A DNA stretch of 64,000 nt, from positions 1-64,000 of the forward strand of contig JAEUUE010000085.1 of assembly GCA_016787605.1 (NCBI GenBank). The letters are read 5' to 3'. Position numbers and translations under genes: made by a program. This document shows positions 12,251-20,568 of this stretch, piece by piece (positions within the stretch are counted from its first letter, which is position 1; each line of letters starts with the position of its first letter). This DNA is from Cyclobacteriaceae bacterium. GTDB lineage: Bacteria > Bacteroidota > Bacteroidia > Cytophagales > Cyclobacteriaceae. The notes below the pieces were generated by a model that made no database searches, had not been told where the DNA came from, and was given only the letters and a program-made list of their open reading frames with translations.

Positions 12251-12317
12251 ACCACCGCAAAGACGCAGAGGCGCAAAGGCTTTGCGTTCCTTCGCGACTT
12301 AGCGCCTCCGCGGTGGT
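12251..12317. repeat. Imperfect inverted repeat resembling a dispersed intergenic element
   Basis: The left arm ACCACCGC...GAGGCGC (12251-12274) pairs with GCGCCTCCGCGGTGGT (12302-12317), apart from an insertion in the left arm; the centre is CAAAGGCTTTG. The wording 'ACCGCAAAGACGCAGAGGCGCAAAG' resembles a repeat I have seen between genes in many unrelated bacterial genomes. It lies in the 200-nt gap before the Rieske gene and contains no ORF. Confidence 0.6.
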
Positions 12318-12403
12318 CACCGCATCTTCCGGCAAGAACGAGCTTGTTCTATCACCCAATCCTGAACTTTACTGTGTAAATTACCCCCACTTTTGTTCCT
12401 GTC

Positions 12404-13465
12404 ATGCAAGAAGATAAAGCACCCGACCTCATCCTGAAGAACCTCTGGTACCTCGCCCTTCCCTCCGCCGCCCTGAAGCCAGGCAAACTGGTGGGCCGCA
12501 CCATCGCCAGGCAGCGCATCGTGTTTGGCCGCGACGCCAAGGGGGCGCCATACGCCTTGCGTGACCACTGCCCGCACCGCGGCGTCCAGTTGTCGGAAGG
12601 CCACCTGCTCGATAGCGGCAACATCCAGTGTTGCTACCACGGCTGGGAATTTGACGGAGGGGGCGTGTGCAAGAAGATTCCCGCCTTGCCTCCCGAATCG
12701 AAGGCCGACATTTCGAAGATCCGGGTGCCCGCTTACCCGGTGGTGGAGCAGAACGGCACCATTTGGGTTTACCTGCCCGACAAGCTTGTTCCCGGGGTCC
12801 AGGCGAAGGAGCCGGCTCCCGACCTGCACCTCGGTCCGAAGGAGCAGCTGCGCCATGTGGAGTCGATTGTGCTGCCCACCAATATTGACCATTCGGTGAT
12901 CGGGCTGATTGATCCCGCCCACGTGACGTTTGTGCACCAGTCGTGGTTCTGGCGGTCGGCGAAGTCGTTGAAGCTGAAGACCAAGAACTTTGAGCCGATC
13001 CCCCGAGGGTGGAAGATGGTGCGTCATGCGCCGTCGGCCAACTCCAAGGGGTACCATGTGATTGGCGGGGAGGTGTCGACCGAGATCTTCTTCGACATCC
13101 CGGGCAATCGCCTGGAGCATATTTCCATCGGCAAGTCGAATAAGATCATTTCCATCACCACGCTGACGCCGGTTGACGACAACCACACCGAGTTGAATCA
13201 CTTCTTTTACTCGTCGCTCGCCATCACCAACTGGTTGTGGTGGCCGCTGAAGAGTCTGGGCAGGACCTTTATCGGCCAGGATGTCGGCGTGTTCAACAAG
13301 CTGGCCAAGGGCCTGGAGGCCGACCCGCCCCTGATGCTCGTCGGCGAACCCGACGCCCAGGCGAGGTGGTATTATGAACTCAAAAAGCAATGGCGTGCCG
13401 CGCAGGAGCAGGGTGTGGAGTTCAGGAATCCACTGCAGGCGGAGACGCTGCATTGGGTGACGTAG
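12404..13465 (+). CDS. Rieske non-heme iron oxygenase, alpha subunit type
   Basis: A 353-residue single-component oxygenase of the aromatic-ring-hydroxylating or demethylase kind. The N-terminal Rieske domain carries Cys56-x-His58 (DHCPHRG) and Cys76-x2-His79 (CCYHGW). The C-terminal catalytic domain has the mononuclear iron motif Asp170-x2-His173-x4-His178 (LIDPAHVTFVHQ). It has no adjacent ferredoxin or reductase gene, so the electron donor must be encoded elsewhere. The substrate cannot be told from sequence; ring cleavage, O-demethylation and sterol- or chlorophyll-type oxidation are all known in the broader family. Confidence 0.9.
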   Translation: MQEDKAPDLILKNLWYLALPSAALKPGKLVGRTIARQRIVFGRDAKGAPYALRDHCPHRGVQLSEGHLLDSGNIQCCYHGWEFDGGGVCKKIPALPPESKADISKIRVPAYPVVEQNGTIWVYLPDKLVPGVQAKEPAPDLHLGPKEQLRHVESIVLPTNIDHSVIGLIDPAHVTFVHQSWFWRSAKSLKLKTKNFEPIPRGWKMVRHAPSANSKGYHVIGGEVSTEIFFDIPGNRLEHISIGKSNKIISITTLTPVDDNHTELNHFFYSSLAITNWLWWPLKSLGRTFIGQDVGVFNKLAKGLEADPPLMLVGEPDAQARWYYELKKQWRAAQEQGVEFRNPLQAETLHWVT

Positions 13466-13519
13466 CTCGTTGCTCGTGACTCGTTGCTCGTAGCTCGCTG
13501 CTCGTGGCTCGTAGCTCGG
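13464..13519. repeat. Degenerate heptanucleotide array, unit NGCTCGT
   Basis: Eight tandem 7-nt units (AGCTCGT, TGCTCGT, GACTCGT, TGCTCGT, AGCTCGC, TGCTCGT, GGCTCGT, AGCTCGG) begin at the Rieske gene stop codon. It is one of three period-7 arrays in this window. A GC-rich stretch with CCCGGGCTTCAGCCCGGGG-like symmetry follows around 13550-13582. Confidence 0.85.
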
Positions 13520-13671
13520 TCTTCGCTTGCCGAGGGCTTAATTATTGCCCGGGCCCTTGCCCCGGGCTTCAGCCCGGGGGTTAATGTAACAGTAATGGAT
13601 TGAGGGCCACAGGTGAGCGCAATTCAAGGAGGGGCCCCATTTTGGCCCGCAACGATGAACCCAAACATGAA

Positions 13672-14076
13672 ATGCGCATGAGCCCCGAAGCCCAAACTCC
13701 AAAATTGACCCTATCCGTTCATCCCGGCGCCCTCGCCATATGCCGGTTGGATCCCGGCAGCGAGATTCCGGCATGGGCCCGGGATTCATCTTTCTTCAGC
13801 ATTACACGCACCGCCGACGAGCTATCCATCGTCTGCGATGCCGCCCTGGTGCCGGAGGGAGTGAAGCGGGTTAGTGCCTGGCGTGCCTTCAAGGTGGAGG
13901 GGCCGTTGGATTTTTCGCTCACCGGCATTGTCTCCTCCATTTCCGGCGTCCTCGCCGCTAACCAGGTTCCCCTCTTCGTGATCAGCACCTACGACACCGA
14001 CTACATCCTCGTTCAAGAAGGTGATTTCTTACGGGCGAAGGAGGTGTTGGGGAGAGCGTTTCAGGTGATGGGGTAG
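13672..14076 (+). CDS. ACT domain-containing protein, CASTOR/ACT_7 type
   Basis: A small soluble protein of about 134 residues with the tandem-ACT arrangement of the DUF2241/ACT_7 group. FSLTGIVSSISGVLAANQVPL followed by VISTYDTDYILV is the characteristic second half. Such proteins usually bind amino acids or act as regulators; no ligand can be assigned. Two ATGs, at 13672 and 13678, are equally possible starts. It is followed 5 nt later by a small membrane protein gene, so they are likely co-transcribed. Confidence 0.8.
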   Translation: MRMSPEAQTPKLTLSVHPGALAICRLDPGSEIPAWARDSSFFSITRTADELSIVCDAALVPEGVKRVSAWRAFKVEGPLDFSLTGIVSSISGVLAANQVPLFVISTYDTDYILVQEGDFLRAKEVLGRAFQVMG

Positions 14077-14081
14077 GTATA

Positions 14082-14477
14082 ATGAGATTGAACTATTGGA
14101 CGATAGCGTTTTGGGTTCTGGGGGCCTGTTGGCTAACAGGTGCGGCTTTGTTTATGGCTCGGGTAAAGGGAGGCTTCATGACCAATTACTTGTCCGACCT
14201 GACCTTTCCTGCCTGGTTCTATATCTACCTCAGAGGCCTCGCTTTCAGGGATGGGCGGCAACCCCAATTGTTACTTTTTGGGGATTGGTTTGGGGTGACT
14301 CCGGGGAGAGCGATTCTATCCATACTCGCCGTAGGGGTTGTCTCGGAGGTAGCGACTTATTACTGGCCGTCGGGCGTCATTACCGGCACGTTTGACTACC
14401 TGGATATTGCTGCGTACGCATTTGGCCTTTCGGTTTGTTATTTCTTTGAAACATACGAACGGATTCGCAACGGATGA
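14082..14477 (+). CDS. Small integral membrane protein, unknown function
   Basis: A 131-residue protein with about three to four hydrophobic segments (about 5-27, 42-55, 75-95 and 105-122) and an ending of FFETYERIRNG. The glycine-rich VITGTFDYLDIAAYAFGLSVCYFFE is reminiscent of small VanZ-like membrane proteins, but I do not recognise a family with confidence. It starts at ATG 5 nt after the ACT gene. It runs convergently towards the DUF6090 gene. Confidence 0.65.
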   Translation: MRLNYWTIAFWVLGACWLTGAALFMARVKGGFMTNYLSDLTFPAWFYIYLRGLAFRDGRQPQLLLFGDWFGVTPGRAILSILAVGVVSEVATYYWPSGVITGTFDYLDIAAYAFGLSVCYFFETYERIRNG

Positions 14478-14513
14478 GAAGAATTATCCTGGTGGCCTTG
14501 AGGTTTCGCTGTA

Positions 14514-15251
14514 TTATTCCAGCCGCTGGATCTCCAAGTCGATCTGCTGCAGCAAGTTGGTCAGCTCCCGTTCGGCGGGATAGTCATGAACTCGTAACAG
14601 TCCCATCTGGTTGGAAATCCGGGCGCGAAGGAGGGCGGCGTATTCGGGGCTGGTTTTCAGTTCGGCAAAACGCAGCGGGCGCATGATGCCCCAGGGGGGC
14701 GCAGGCATGTTGGGGTTGGTGGAGGGGCGGTCAAAATCATAGGCGTCAAAATAGAGCCGGTCAAAATCCCTTAGTTGCTCATAATCCCTTTTGATGGCTT
14801 GTTCAACCAGACGAATCCGGGGGTAGGTCTCGTCATACATGCTGATGATGGCCAGGCGGAGCGTGTCATTGGAGACCAGCGCCAGGTTGGTGTTTTTCAA
14901 TTGTTCCACGGGGCCCATCCGGCCGGAGAAGGTAGAGAATGCGTGGGTGTAGGAGAAATACACATCCAGGGAATCATGGTAAGGCAGATTTTCCTGAATC
15001 ACCTTCAATATCATTCGGCTGGATCGAATACTGTTTTCATGGAATCGGATGATATAACGCAGCTCGGACAGGTCGGCAGAAAGACCTCGTTGGAATTCTT
15101 TCAGCATTTCAATTTCTTTTTTCTGGTTGCTGCGCGTCTCGCTCCATTGCTCCAGGTTGAAGGCAATCAGGATCCCGAGGATAACCACGATTATCTCAAG
15201 GACATACTGGTACCAGGTAGACTTGAGGTGGTTGTAGATGGTTCTTAGCAT
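14514..15251 (-). CDS. DUF6090 family membrane-anchored protein
   Basis: A 245-residue protein with a short cytoplasmic N-terminus, one transmembrane helix (about 16-34, YVLEIIVVILGILIAFNLE) followed by QWSETR, and a long charged helical domain. This layout and the segment after the helix are typical of the DUF6090 family common in Bacteroidota. The start is placed at MLRTIYNHLKS; the upstream codons are not family-like. Its function is unknown, and it stands alone between convergent and divergent neighbours. Confidence 0.78.
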   Translation of the reverse strand: MLRTIYNHLKSTWYQYVLEIIVVILGILIAFNLEQWSETRSNQKKEIEMLKEFQRGLSADLSELRYIIRFHENSIRSSRMILKVIQENLPYHDSLDVYFSYTHAFSTFSGRMGPVEQLKNTNLALVSNDTLRLAIISMYDETYPRIRLVEQAIKRDYEQLRDFDRLYFDAYDFDRPSTNPNMPAPPWGIMRPLRFAELKTSPEYAALLRARISNQMGLLRVHDYPAERELTNLLQQIDLEIQRLE

Positions 15252-15402
15252 GTTGGGTTTTGCGGCAGTCTGGTTACAATATAAAGCAAGGTGGTTTCTG
15301 GCTGAAATACAATAGACGCCACTGGATACACATATAGGGCATGGCAGCGGTAAGCTATGGAAGCACAAGGGAGAGCGCTTCAGGTGGGGGCAGCGACGTG
15401 GG

Positions 15403-15435
15403 TTTGATACCTTTTGGATAGGTTTCTTAATTTTG
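15403..15435 (+). promoter_or_regulatory. Candidate Bacteroidota-type promoter
   Basis: TTTG (15403-15406), 21 nt, then TAATTTTG (15428-15435) fits the Bacteroidota pattern of a -33 TTTG and a -7 TAnnTTTG. It lies about 90 nt upstream of the CPBP protease gene on the same strand. This is seen by eye only. Confidence 0.4.
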
Positions 15436-15524
15436 GTGGATATAAGTCATCGAAGAGGCCGTTGTATCACATTGGCAGTAATTTGGCCCCTGACGCACAA
15501 TAGAATAACGAGGGGATAGATATT

Positions 15525-16442
15525 ATGAATTGGAGAAAAATCTGGTTGTACATTCTGTTCTCCTCTTTGATCAGTTGGACAGTGGCTTCAGTAATGGCAC
15601 TGGTACATATAAAGATTGACAGTATACTCGGCATGGCTCTTCTTGCGGGACTTTATATGCCAGGACCTGCGTTAGCAACATTTGTCATTCAGAAGTATCT
15701 GTATAAAGAGGGCTTTAAACAATACGGTTGGACGTTTGACATAAAACTCATTAAATGGATATTGTTTACCCCTTTGCTATTTCTTTCACTTACATTATTG
15801 ACATTTGCAACGATTGCTCTTCTGGGCAACTCTCACCTAGTACCAGATTTTGGAGAACTCAGCTTTACTCAAGAGAATTTTGACTATCATCTAAGAGAGC
15901 TTGCTAAAGGCAAGGTGGACCTTGAGACAGTAGAGTTTCCTCATATTCCCCCGGTAATTGGTTTTCTTGCCATCCTAGGACAGGCAATTATCGGAGGCTC
16001 TACGATTAGCTTGCCAATCATGTTTGGCGAGGAGTTTGGCTGGCGGGGACTCATGTTAAGGGAAACCAGGAGTTTAGGTTTCTTGGGATCAAGTGGTTTT
16101 ATCGGATTAGTTTGGGGGGTTTGGCATTTCCCAATAATACTTATGGGACATAATTACCCTCACCATCCCTATCTGGGGATACTGATGATGACCTTGTTCA
16201 CTCTGTCCATTTCGCCATTGTTTGCCTATGTTAGACTTAAAACAGGATCAATTCTGGGTGCTTGCATGATGCACGGAATGCTAAATGCTAGCGGTGCATT
16301 GTATGCGTTATACGTCGCGAATGGAAATGAACTCTATAGTTCCGTTGCAGGTTGGGCAGGAATCTGCGCTGGATCTATTTTGACATTTCTTATCATCAGA
16401 TTGGATAAGAAGTTTGTAGCGGAATATGGTACTATCAAGTAG
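15525..16442 (+). CDS. CPBP family intramembrane glutamic endopeptidase
   Basis: A 305-residue polytopic membrane protein with the ABI/CPBP (CAAX-protease-like) motifs: GEEFGWRG with catalytic Glu169/Glu170 and Arg174, VWGVWHFP with His201, and a late HGMLNASGA motif. About eight hydrophobic segments are visible. CPBP proteins process prenylated or peptide substrates within the membrane; some serve as bacteriocin immunity proteins. The gene and its surroundings are clearly A/T-richer than the flanking operons, which hints at separate acquisition. Confidence 0.88.
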   Translation: MNWRKIWLYILFSSLISWTVASVMALVHIKIDSILGMALLAGLYMPGPALATFVIQKYLYKEGFKQYGWTFDIKLIKWILFTPLLFLSLTLLTFATIALLGNSHLVPDFGELSFTQENFDYHLRELAKGKVDLETVEFPHIPPVIGFLAILGQAIIGGSTISLPIMFGEEFGWRGLMLRETRSLGFLGSSGFIGLVWGVWHFPIILMGHNYPHHPYLGILMMTLFTLSISPLFAYVRLKTGSILGACMMHGMLNASGALYALYVANGNELYSSVAGWAGICAGSILTFLIIRLDKKFVAEYGTIK

Positions 16443-16616
16443 GCAAAGGAAGCTACTTTTAGCCCAGAGCTTTGCCCTGTGTTTGAATGAGAAGGTAATT
16501 TCCTAATTTGCCAACGTGTCGGACGGCAGTGACATGTAGGTCGGGCTAGACACTTCCACGGACTGATAGATAGAAGTGTTGGAGAGTTTGATTTTTATCA
16601 GTAGCTCCGAAAGAAA

Positions 16617-16973
16617 ATGAAGAAAAGGCTTATTCACTTCTTGATAGAACAGTACGGACAAAGAGTAGACTTTCCGCAGCCATTTGTCAATACGGATAAT
16701 GCCGCCATAGAAAATCAGCTGACCTTAGTGAACAGGAGAATGGCGAAAGGGAAAAGAGTCGTGATATTCTGGGTCCTTCTTGGGGTCCTGTGGATTATTT
16801 TGGGTGCCGCTACAACGACAACGGAACCATGGATGGCAACAAATTGGTTTAAGGCAGGCCTGGGTATATTCTATATTGCATCAGCACTTTTTCTTTTGAA
16901 TCAAGTAGCGGACTTGAGGAGGAAAAAGTTGATTCTGGAGACGATTTTATTTGTGAATAAGGCCGAAGAATAG
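16617..16973 (+). CDS. Small two-helix membrane protein, unknown
   Basis: A 118-residue protein with a basic N-terminus and two transmembrane segments (about 46-64, VVIFWVLLGVLWIILGAA; and about 77-95). An acidic end (NKAEE) follows. No family was recognised. Base composition is like the preceding CPBP gene. The 174-nt gap before it shows no gene or clear hairpin. Confidence 0.55.
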   Translation: MKKRLIHFLIEQYGQRVDFPQPFVNTDNAAIENQLTLVNRRMAKGKRVVIFWVLLGVLWIILGAATTTTEPWMATNWFKAGLGIFYIASALFLLNQVADLRRKKLILETILFVNKAEE

Positions 16974-17038
16974 CCTTGGTAATACCGGCACCTCCTGACC
17001 TGAATGAACAGGCAACCACATTTTTAAAGACTATAGTT

Positions 17039-17407
17039 ATGTCTGCCACCTCCGCCTCCCACGACGCCAGGATCGCCAAGTTGACCTTCGCTGCCGTATA
17101 TCCCAGCTACTTAGCCAAAGTCGAGAAGAAGGGCAGGACCAAAGCGGAACTGCACCAGGTAATCCAGTGGCTTACCGGGTTTAACGAGAAGAAACTGCAG
17201 GAACTGATCCAGAAGAAGGTGACGTTTGAAGAGTTCTTTCAACAAGCGAAACTCAACCCGAACGCGAAGCTGATTACCGGGGTGATCTGCGGGTACCGGG
17301 TGGAAGATATCCAGAACCCCCTCACACAGCAGGTGAGGTACCTCGACAAGCTGGTGGATGAACTGGCGAAGAACCGGAAGATGGAGAAGATCCTGCGGGA
17401 AGCCTAG
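17039..17407 (+). CDS. DUF2200 domain-containing protein
   Basis: A 122-residue soluble protein matching DUF2200: IAKLTFAAVYPSYLAKVEKKGRTKAE, then VIQWLTGFNEKKLQ, and LITGVICGYRVEDI near the middle. This family is short and widespread in Bacteroidota and Firmicutes, with no established activity. The ATG at 17039 gives the family N-terminus; the GTG frame extending upstream does not fit. Confidence 0.85.
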   Translation: MSATSASHDARIAKLTFAAVYPSYLAKVEKKGRTKAELHQVIQWLTGFNEKKLQELIQKKVTFEEFFQQAKLNPNAKLITGVICGYRVEDIQNPLTQQVRYLDKLVDELAKNRKMEKILREA

Positions 17408-17494
17408 CCTTTATTCCTCCGAACTCGCCCGCCTTTCCTCAGCACCCCCGATGATCAATATCATAGCTTGACAACGCCATTTGTGCCACTTTTT

Positions 17495-17515
17495 GGTGCT
17501 CTCAAAGCGAGCACC
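17495..17515 (+). promoter_or_regulatory. Perfect inverted repeat abutting the hoxF start codon
   Basis: GGTGCTC (17495-17501), 7-nt loop, GAGCACC (17509-17515); the ATG of hoxF begins one base later. It could be an operator for an unidentified regulator or an RNA hairpin controlling translation of the hydrogenase operon. If the upstream TTG at 17481 were the real start it would be coding, which I consider less likely. Confidence 0.45.
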
Positions 17516-17516
17516 C

Positions 17517-19289
17517 ATGGGCGCTGTAGAACGTTCTTACGGGTTTTTTGACGTAGAGCCCGCCCGATCCAGGTTGTTGTCGCAGTTGTGGGATTACCAA
17601 CTGACGGAAGGCCATATTTCCCGGCAAGCGATCGAACGGCTGGCCCGCGACCACGGGGTCTCCAGCATCGAGATCGAAGGGGTAGCCAGCTTCTACCATT
17701 TCTTCCACCGCCCTCCGGCCGGCAAGCATGTCATCTGCCTCGACAACAGCATCATCGCCGAATTCAAAGGCTATGACCGCATCCGCGAGGCCTTCGAACG
17801 GGAGACAGGGGCAAGGCTGGGATCGACTGACCCATCAGGGACCTTCGGGCTGTTCCCCACTCCCTGCATCGGCCTCAGCGACCAGCAACCGGCCGCCCTC
17901 ATTGATTATTACCCCTTCACCCACCTCAATGCTATCCGGGTGAGGGAGATTGTCCAGAAACTGAAGAACGGCGCGTCGGCGGCTGACCTCTGCGATATGC
18001 CGCAAGACCATATCCGGTTCACGCCTGCCAACGACCGCACGATTTTCTTCGCCCCTTACGTGGCCGGCGAGGCGCTTACCAAATTAGCCGGCCTGGGCGC
18101 CGAGGGTGTGCTCGAACAACTCCGCATCTCCGAACTCTCCGGCCGCGGCGGCGCATTCTTCCCGACGTGGAAGAAATGGAAGGCCTGCCGAAACTACACG
18201 GACACACCCAAGTTCATCGTCTGCAATGCAGATGAAGGGGAGCCCGGGACCTTCAAAGACCGTGTCCTTCTCAACCACGAACCTGGCTCTGTACTCGAAG
18301 GCATGATCATCGCTGGCTTCACGGTCGGAGCCGCCTACGGACTTATCTACCTGCGCGGCGAATACCGCTGGCTCAACGCCCGGCTCGAGTCGGAAATTCA
18401 GCGGTTCCGCGACAAAGGGCTGCTGGGCAAGAACGTCGCCGGCATCAAGGGATTTGACTTTGACATCAGGGTTGAAATCGGAGCCGGGGCCTACGTATGC
18501 GGCGAAGAGACAGCGTTGCTGGAATCGCTGGAAGGCAAGCGGGGTGAGCCGCGCACCAAATGGTTCTACCCGGTGGAAAAAGGCTACCTCCAGTTGCCCA
18601 CGGTGGTCAACAATGTGGAGACCTTCGCAGCTGTCGCCCGCCTGCTGGTGATGGGTACTTTCGAATACCTCAAGCGCGGCATTTCCGGTTCGCCGGGCAC
18701 CAAACTGATCAGCATCTCCGGCGACTGCGAGCGGCCGGGGTTGTACGAGATCGAGTGGGGGATGACGGTTTCCGAGCTGCTGGATCACTGCGGCGCCGAA
18801 GACCCGTTCTACATCCAGGTCAGCGGCCCTTCCGGGGAATGTATTTCCGTGCAGGAGAAGTTCAGGCGCATCTCCATGCTTGACCTGCTCGCGCAGAAGG
18901 ATATCCGCTGCGGCGGATCCTTCATGATCTTCAACCACAGTCGTGATCTCGTCCAGGTACTGATGAACTTCGCCCAGTTCTTCAAGCACGAGTCCTGCGG
19001 CGTGTGCACGCCGTGCCGTGCGGGCAACTTCATTGTTCAGCGCAAGCTGGAGCGCCTGCAGCATGGCCTGGCGGATCTCAATGACCTGAAGGAACTCCAG
19101 CAATGGGGCGCCATCATGAAGGCGACGAGCCGCTGTGGACTGGGCAAGACGGCCACCAACAGCCTGGTACAGGCCCTCGACAAGTTCCACGACTACTTCG
19201 ACGGCCGGTTTGTCCGGTCGGGAAACGGCGCCATCCGTCACTTCGATATCGAAGCCGCGGTGGCCGACTACGAACGCTATAAACCTTGA
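17517..19289 (+). CDS. hoxF: NAD-reducing [NiFe] hydrogenase diaphorase subunit HoxF
   Basis: A 590-residue flavoprotein that passes electrons between NAD(H) and the hydrogenase module in the cytoplasm. A NuoE-like domain (about 1-155) is fused to a NuoF-like domain. NuoF features are intact: SGRGGAFFPTWKKW (FMN/NAD), CNADEGEPGTFKDR, GAGAYVCGEETALLESLEG, and the [4Fe-4S] motif ESCGVCTPCRAG with a later Cys in SRCGLG. In the NuoE part, only Cys74 and Cys117 of the four usual [2Fe-2S] ligands remain; the partners are Ile79 and Ser121. So this cluster is probably absent. The ATG at 17517 is chosen over TTG at 17481. It is the first gene of a five-gene hydrogenase series. Confidence 0.92.
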   Translation: MGAVERSYGFFDVEPARSRLLSQLWDYQLTEGHISRQAIERLARDHGVSSIEIEGVASFYHFFHRPPAGKHVICLDNSIIAEFKGYDRIREAFERETGARLGSTDPSGTFGLFPTPCIGLSDQQPAALIDYYPFTHLNAIRVREIVQKLKNGASAADLCDMPQDHIRFTPANDRTIFFAPYVAGEALTKLAGLGAEGVLEQLRISELSGRGGAFFPTWKKWKACRNYTDTPKFIVCNADEGEPGTFKDRVLLNHEPGSVLEGMIIAGFTVGAAYGLIYLRGEYRWLNARLESEIQRFRDKGLLGKNVAGIKGFDFDIRVEIGAGAYVCGEETALLESLEGKRGEPRTKWFYPVEKGYLQLPTVVNNVETFAAVARLLVMGTFEYLKRGISGSPGTKLISISGDCERPGLYEIEWGMTVSELLDHCGAEDPFYIQVSGPSGECISVQEKFRRISMLDLLAQKDIRCGGSFMIFNHSRDLVQVLMNFAQFFKHESCGVCTPCRAGNFIVQRKLERLQHGLADLNDLKELQQWGAIMKATSRCGLGKTATNSLVQALDKFHDYFDGRFVRSGNGAIRHFDIEAAVADYERYKP

Positions 19290-19294
19290 ATGCC

Positions 19295-20563
19295 ATGCCC
19301 GGCTGCACGTTCTGGATAGATGGGAAGTCGTACACCGCCGAGGAGGGAACCAACCTTATTGAGGCGGCGAAACAGAACGGGGTGTTCATTCCTTCGCTGT
19401 GTTATTTCAAGCACATCGACCCGCCGCTGGGAACCTGCCGTACCTGCACGTGCAAGATCAATGGCCGCTATGACCCGGCCTGCACGGCGTTTGTGTCCGA
19501 GGGCCTGAAAGTGGAAGTCAATACGCCCGAACTGGTCGATATGCGCAAGGCGCTGATCGAGATGATGTTCGCCGAGGGCAACCACTTCTGTCCCGCCTGC
19601 GAGAAGAGCGGCAGCTGTGATCTCCAGCACATGGGCTACGAGTTGGGTATCTCCGTGTCGCGGTTCCCCCACCTGTTTAAAGACCGGCTCATCGACTACC
19701 AGCCGCGGCGCATGGTGATGGAGCATAACCGCTGCATCAAGTGCGGCCGGTGCATGGCCGAGGTGCTGACCCCCGACGGGAACCGTGTCTTCAGCGCCGT
19801 CAACCGGGCCAACGAGACGATGGTGGGAGTCGATTATGCGCAGGAGGCCCGGCTGACGGAAGAGGAAGCTGAACGCGCCATGAAGATCTGCCCGACAGGG
19901 GCTATTATCGTGCGCGGCAAGAGCCTTGCCCAGCCGTTCGGCGAGCGAAAGTATGACCTCCACTCCATCCAGAAGAACTACCGCCACACCCTGACGGCCA
20001 AGCCGAAGGTGACCAACTTCGAGAAGAAGACCATTGCCACCGTTTCGCTCGCAGGATGCTTCGGCTGCCACATGTCCATGCTGGATATCGACGATGAACT
20101 CCTCGACATGGTGGAACTGGTGTCGTTCAACAAGTCGCCGCTCACCGACATCAAGCAGTTTTCACGTCGCTGTCACCTAGGCCTGGTCGAAGGAGGATGC
20201 TGCAACGACGAGAATGTGGAGACCCTGAAGAAGTTCCGCGAGATGTGCGACATCCTGGTGGTGATGGGCGAGTGCGCCGTCTGGGGCGGGCTGCCCGCCA
20301 TGCGCAACACCATCCCCCTGGGCGAGTGCCTGGAAGAGGCCTACCTCAACAGCATGACCGCCGAGGCCGGGGAAGACAAGATACCCTACCACGAAGACCT
20401 GCCGCGCATCCTCGACCGCGTGTATGCCTGCAATGAAATCGTCAAGGTGGATTACACCATCTCCGGCTGCCCCCCGTCGCCGAACAATATCTGGAAGTTG
20501 GTGCGCAGCGTGCTGTGGGGTGAGGATTATTCGCTGCTGTATTCGGAGTTCAAATATGACTGA
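19295..20563 (+). CDS. hoxUY: Fused HoxU-HoxY: diaphorase iron-sulfur subunit joined to hydrogenase small subunit
   Basis: A single 422-residue frame holds two subunits that are normally separate. Residues about 1-230 are HoxU-like: a [2Fe-2S] domain (IPSLCYF, GTCRTCTCK, DPACT), the HFCPACEKSGSC motif and a ferredoxin-like CIKCGRC...CPTGAI site. Residues about 245-422 are HoxY-like: Cys255 and Cys258 in LAGCFGCHMSMLD, then GECAVWGGLPAM and ISGCPPSPNN, giving the four ligands of the proximal [4Fe-4S] cluster. The linker (about 228-245) is short, with no stop or frame change. It lies 5 nt after hoxF and 5 nt before hoxH. The start is at ATG 19295. Confidence 0.9.
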   Translation: MPGCTFWIDGKSYTAEEGTNLIEAAKQNGVFIPSLCYFKHIDPPLGTCRTCTCKINGRYDPACTAFVSEGLKVEVNTPELVDMRKALIEMMFAEGNHFCPACEKSGSCDLQHMGYELGISVSRFPHLFKDRLIDYQPRRMVMEHNRCIKCGRCMAEVLTPDGNRVFSAVNRANETMVGVDYAQEARLTEEEAERAMKICPTGAIIVRGKSLAQPFGERKYDLHSIQKNYRHTLTAKPKVTNFEKKTIATVSLAGCFGCHMSMLDIDDELLDMVELVSFNKSPLTDIKQFSRRCHLGLVEGGCCNDENVETLKKFREMCDILVVMGECAVWGGLPAMRNTIPLGECLEEAYLNSMTAEAGEDKIPYHEDLPRILDRVYACNEIVKVDYTISGCPPSPNNIWKLVRSVLWGEDYSLLYSEFKYD

Positions 20564-20568
20564 GGCGT

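Noticed and set aside
12317..13453. 378-codon minus-strand frame
   Set aside because: Antisense to the Rieske oxygenase, with no recognisable motifs of its own.
17469..17474. TTGACA resembling a sigma70 -35 box before hoxF
   Set aside because: No matching -10 at proper distance, and Bacteroidota use a different consensus.
18084..19241. 385-codon minus-strand frame
   Set aside because: Antisense to hoxF; composition is that of a shadow frame.
19970..20060. HoxU-HoxY fusion as a simple assembly error
   Set aside because: The frame is uninterrupted, the linker has normal codon use, and neither domain is truncated. A base error removing a stop cannot be fully excluded, but there is no leftover start signal for a separate hoxY.
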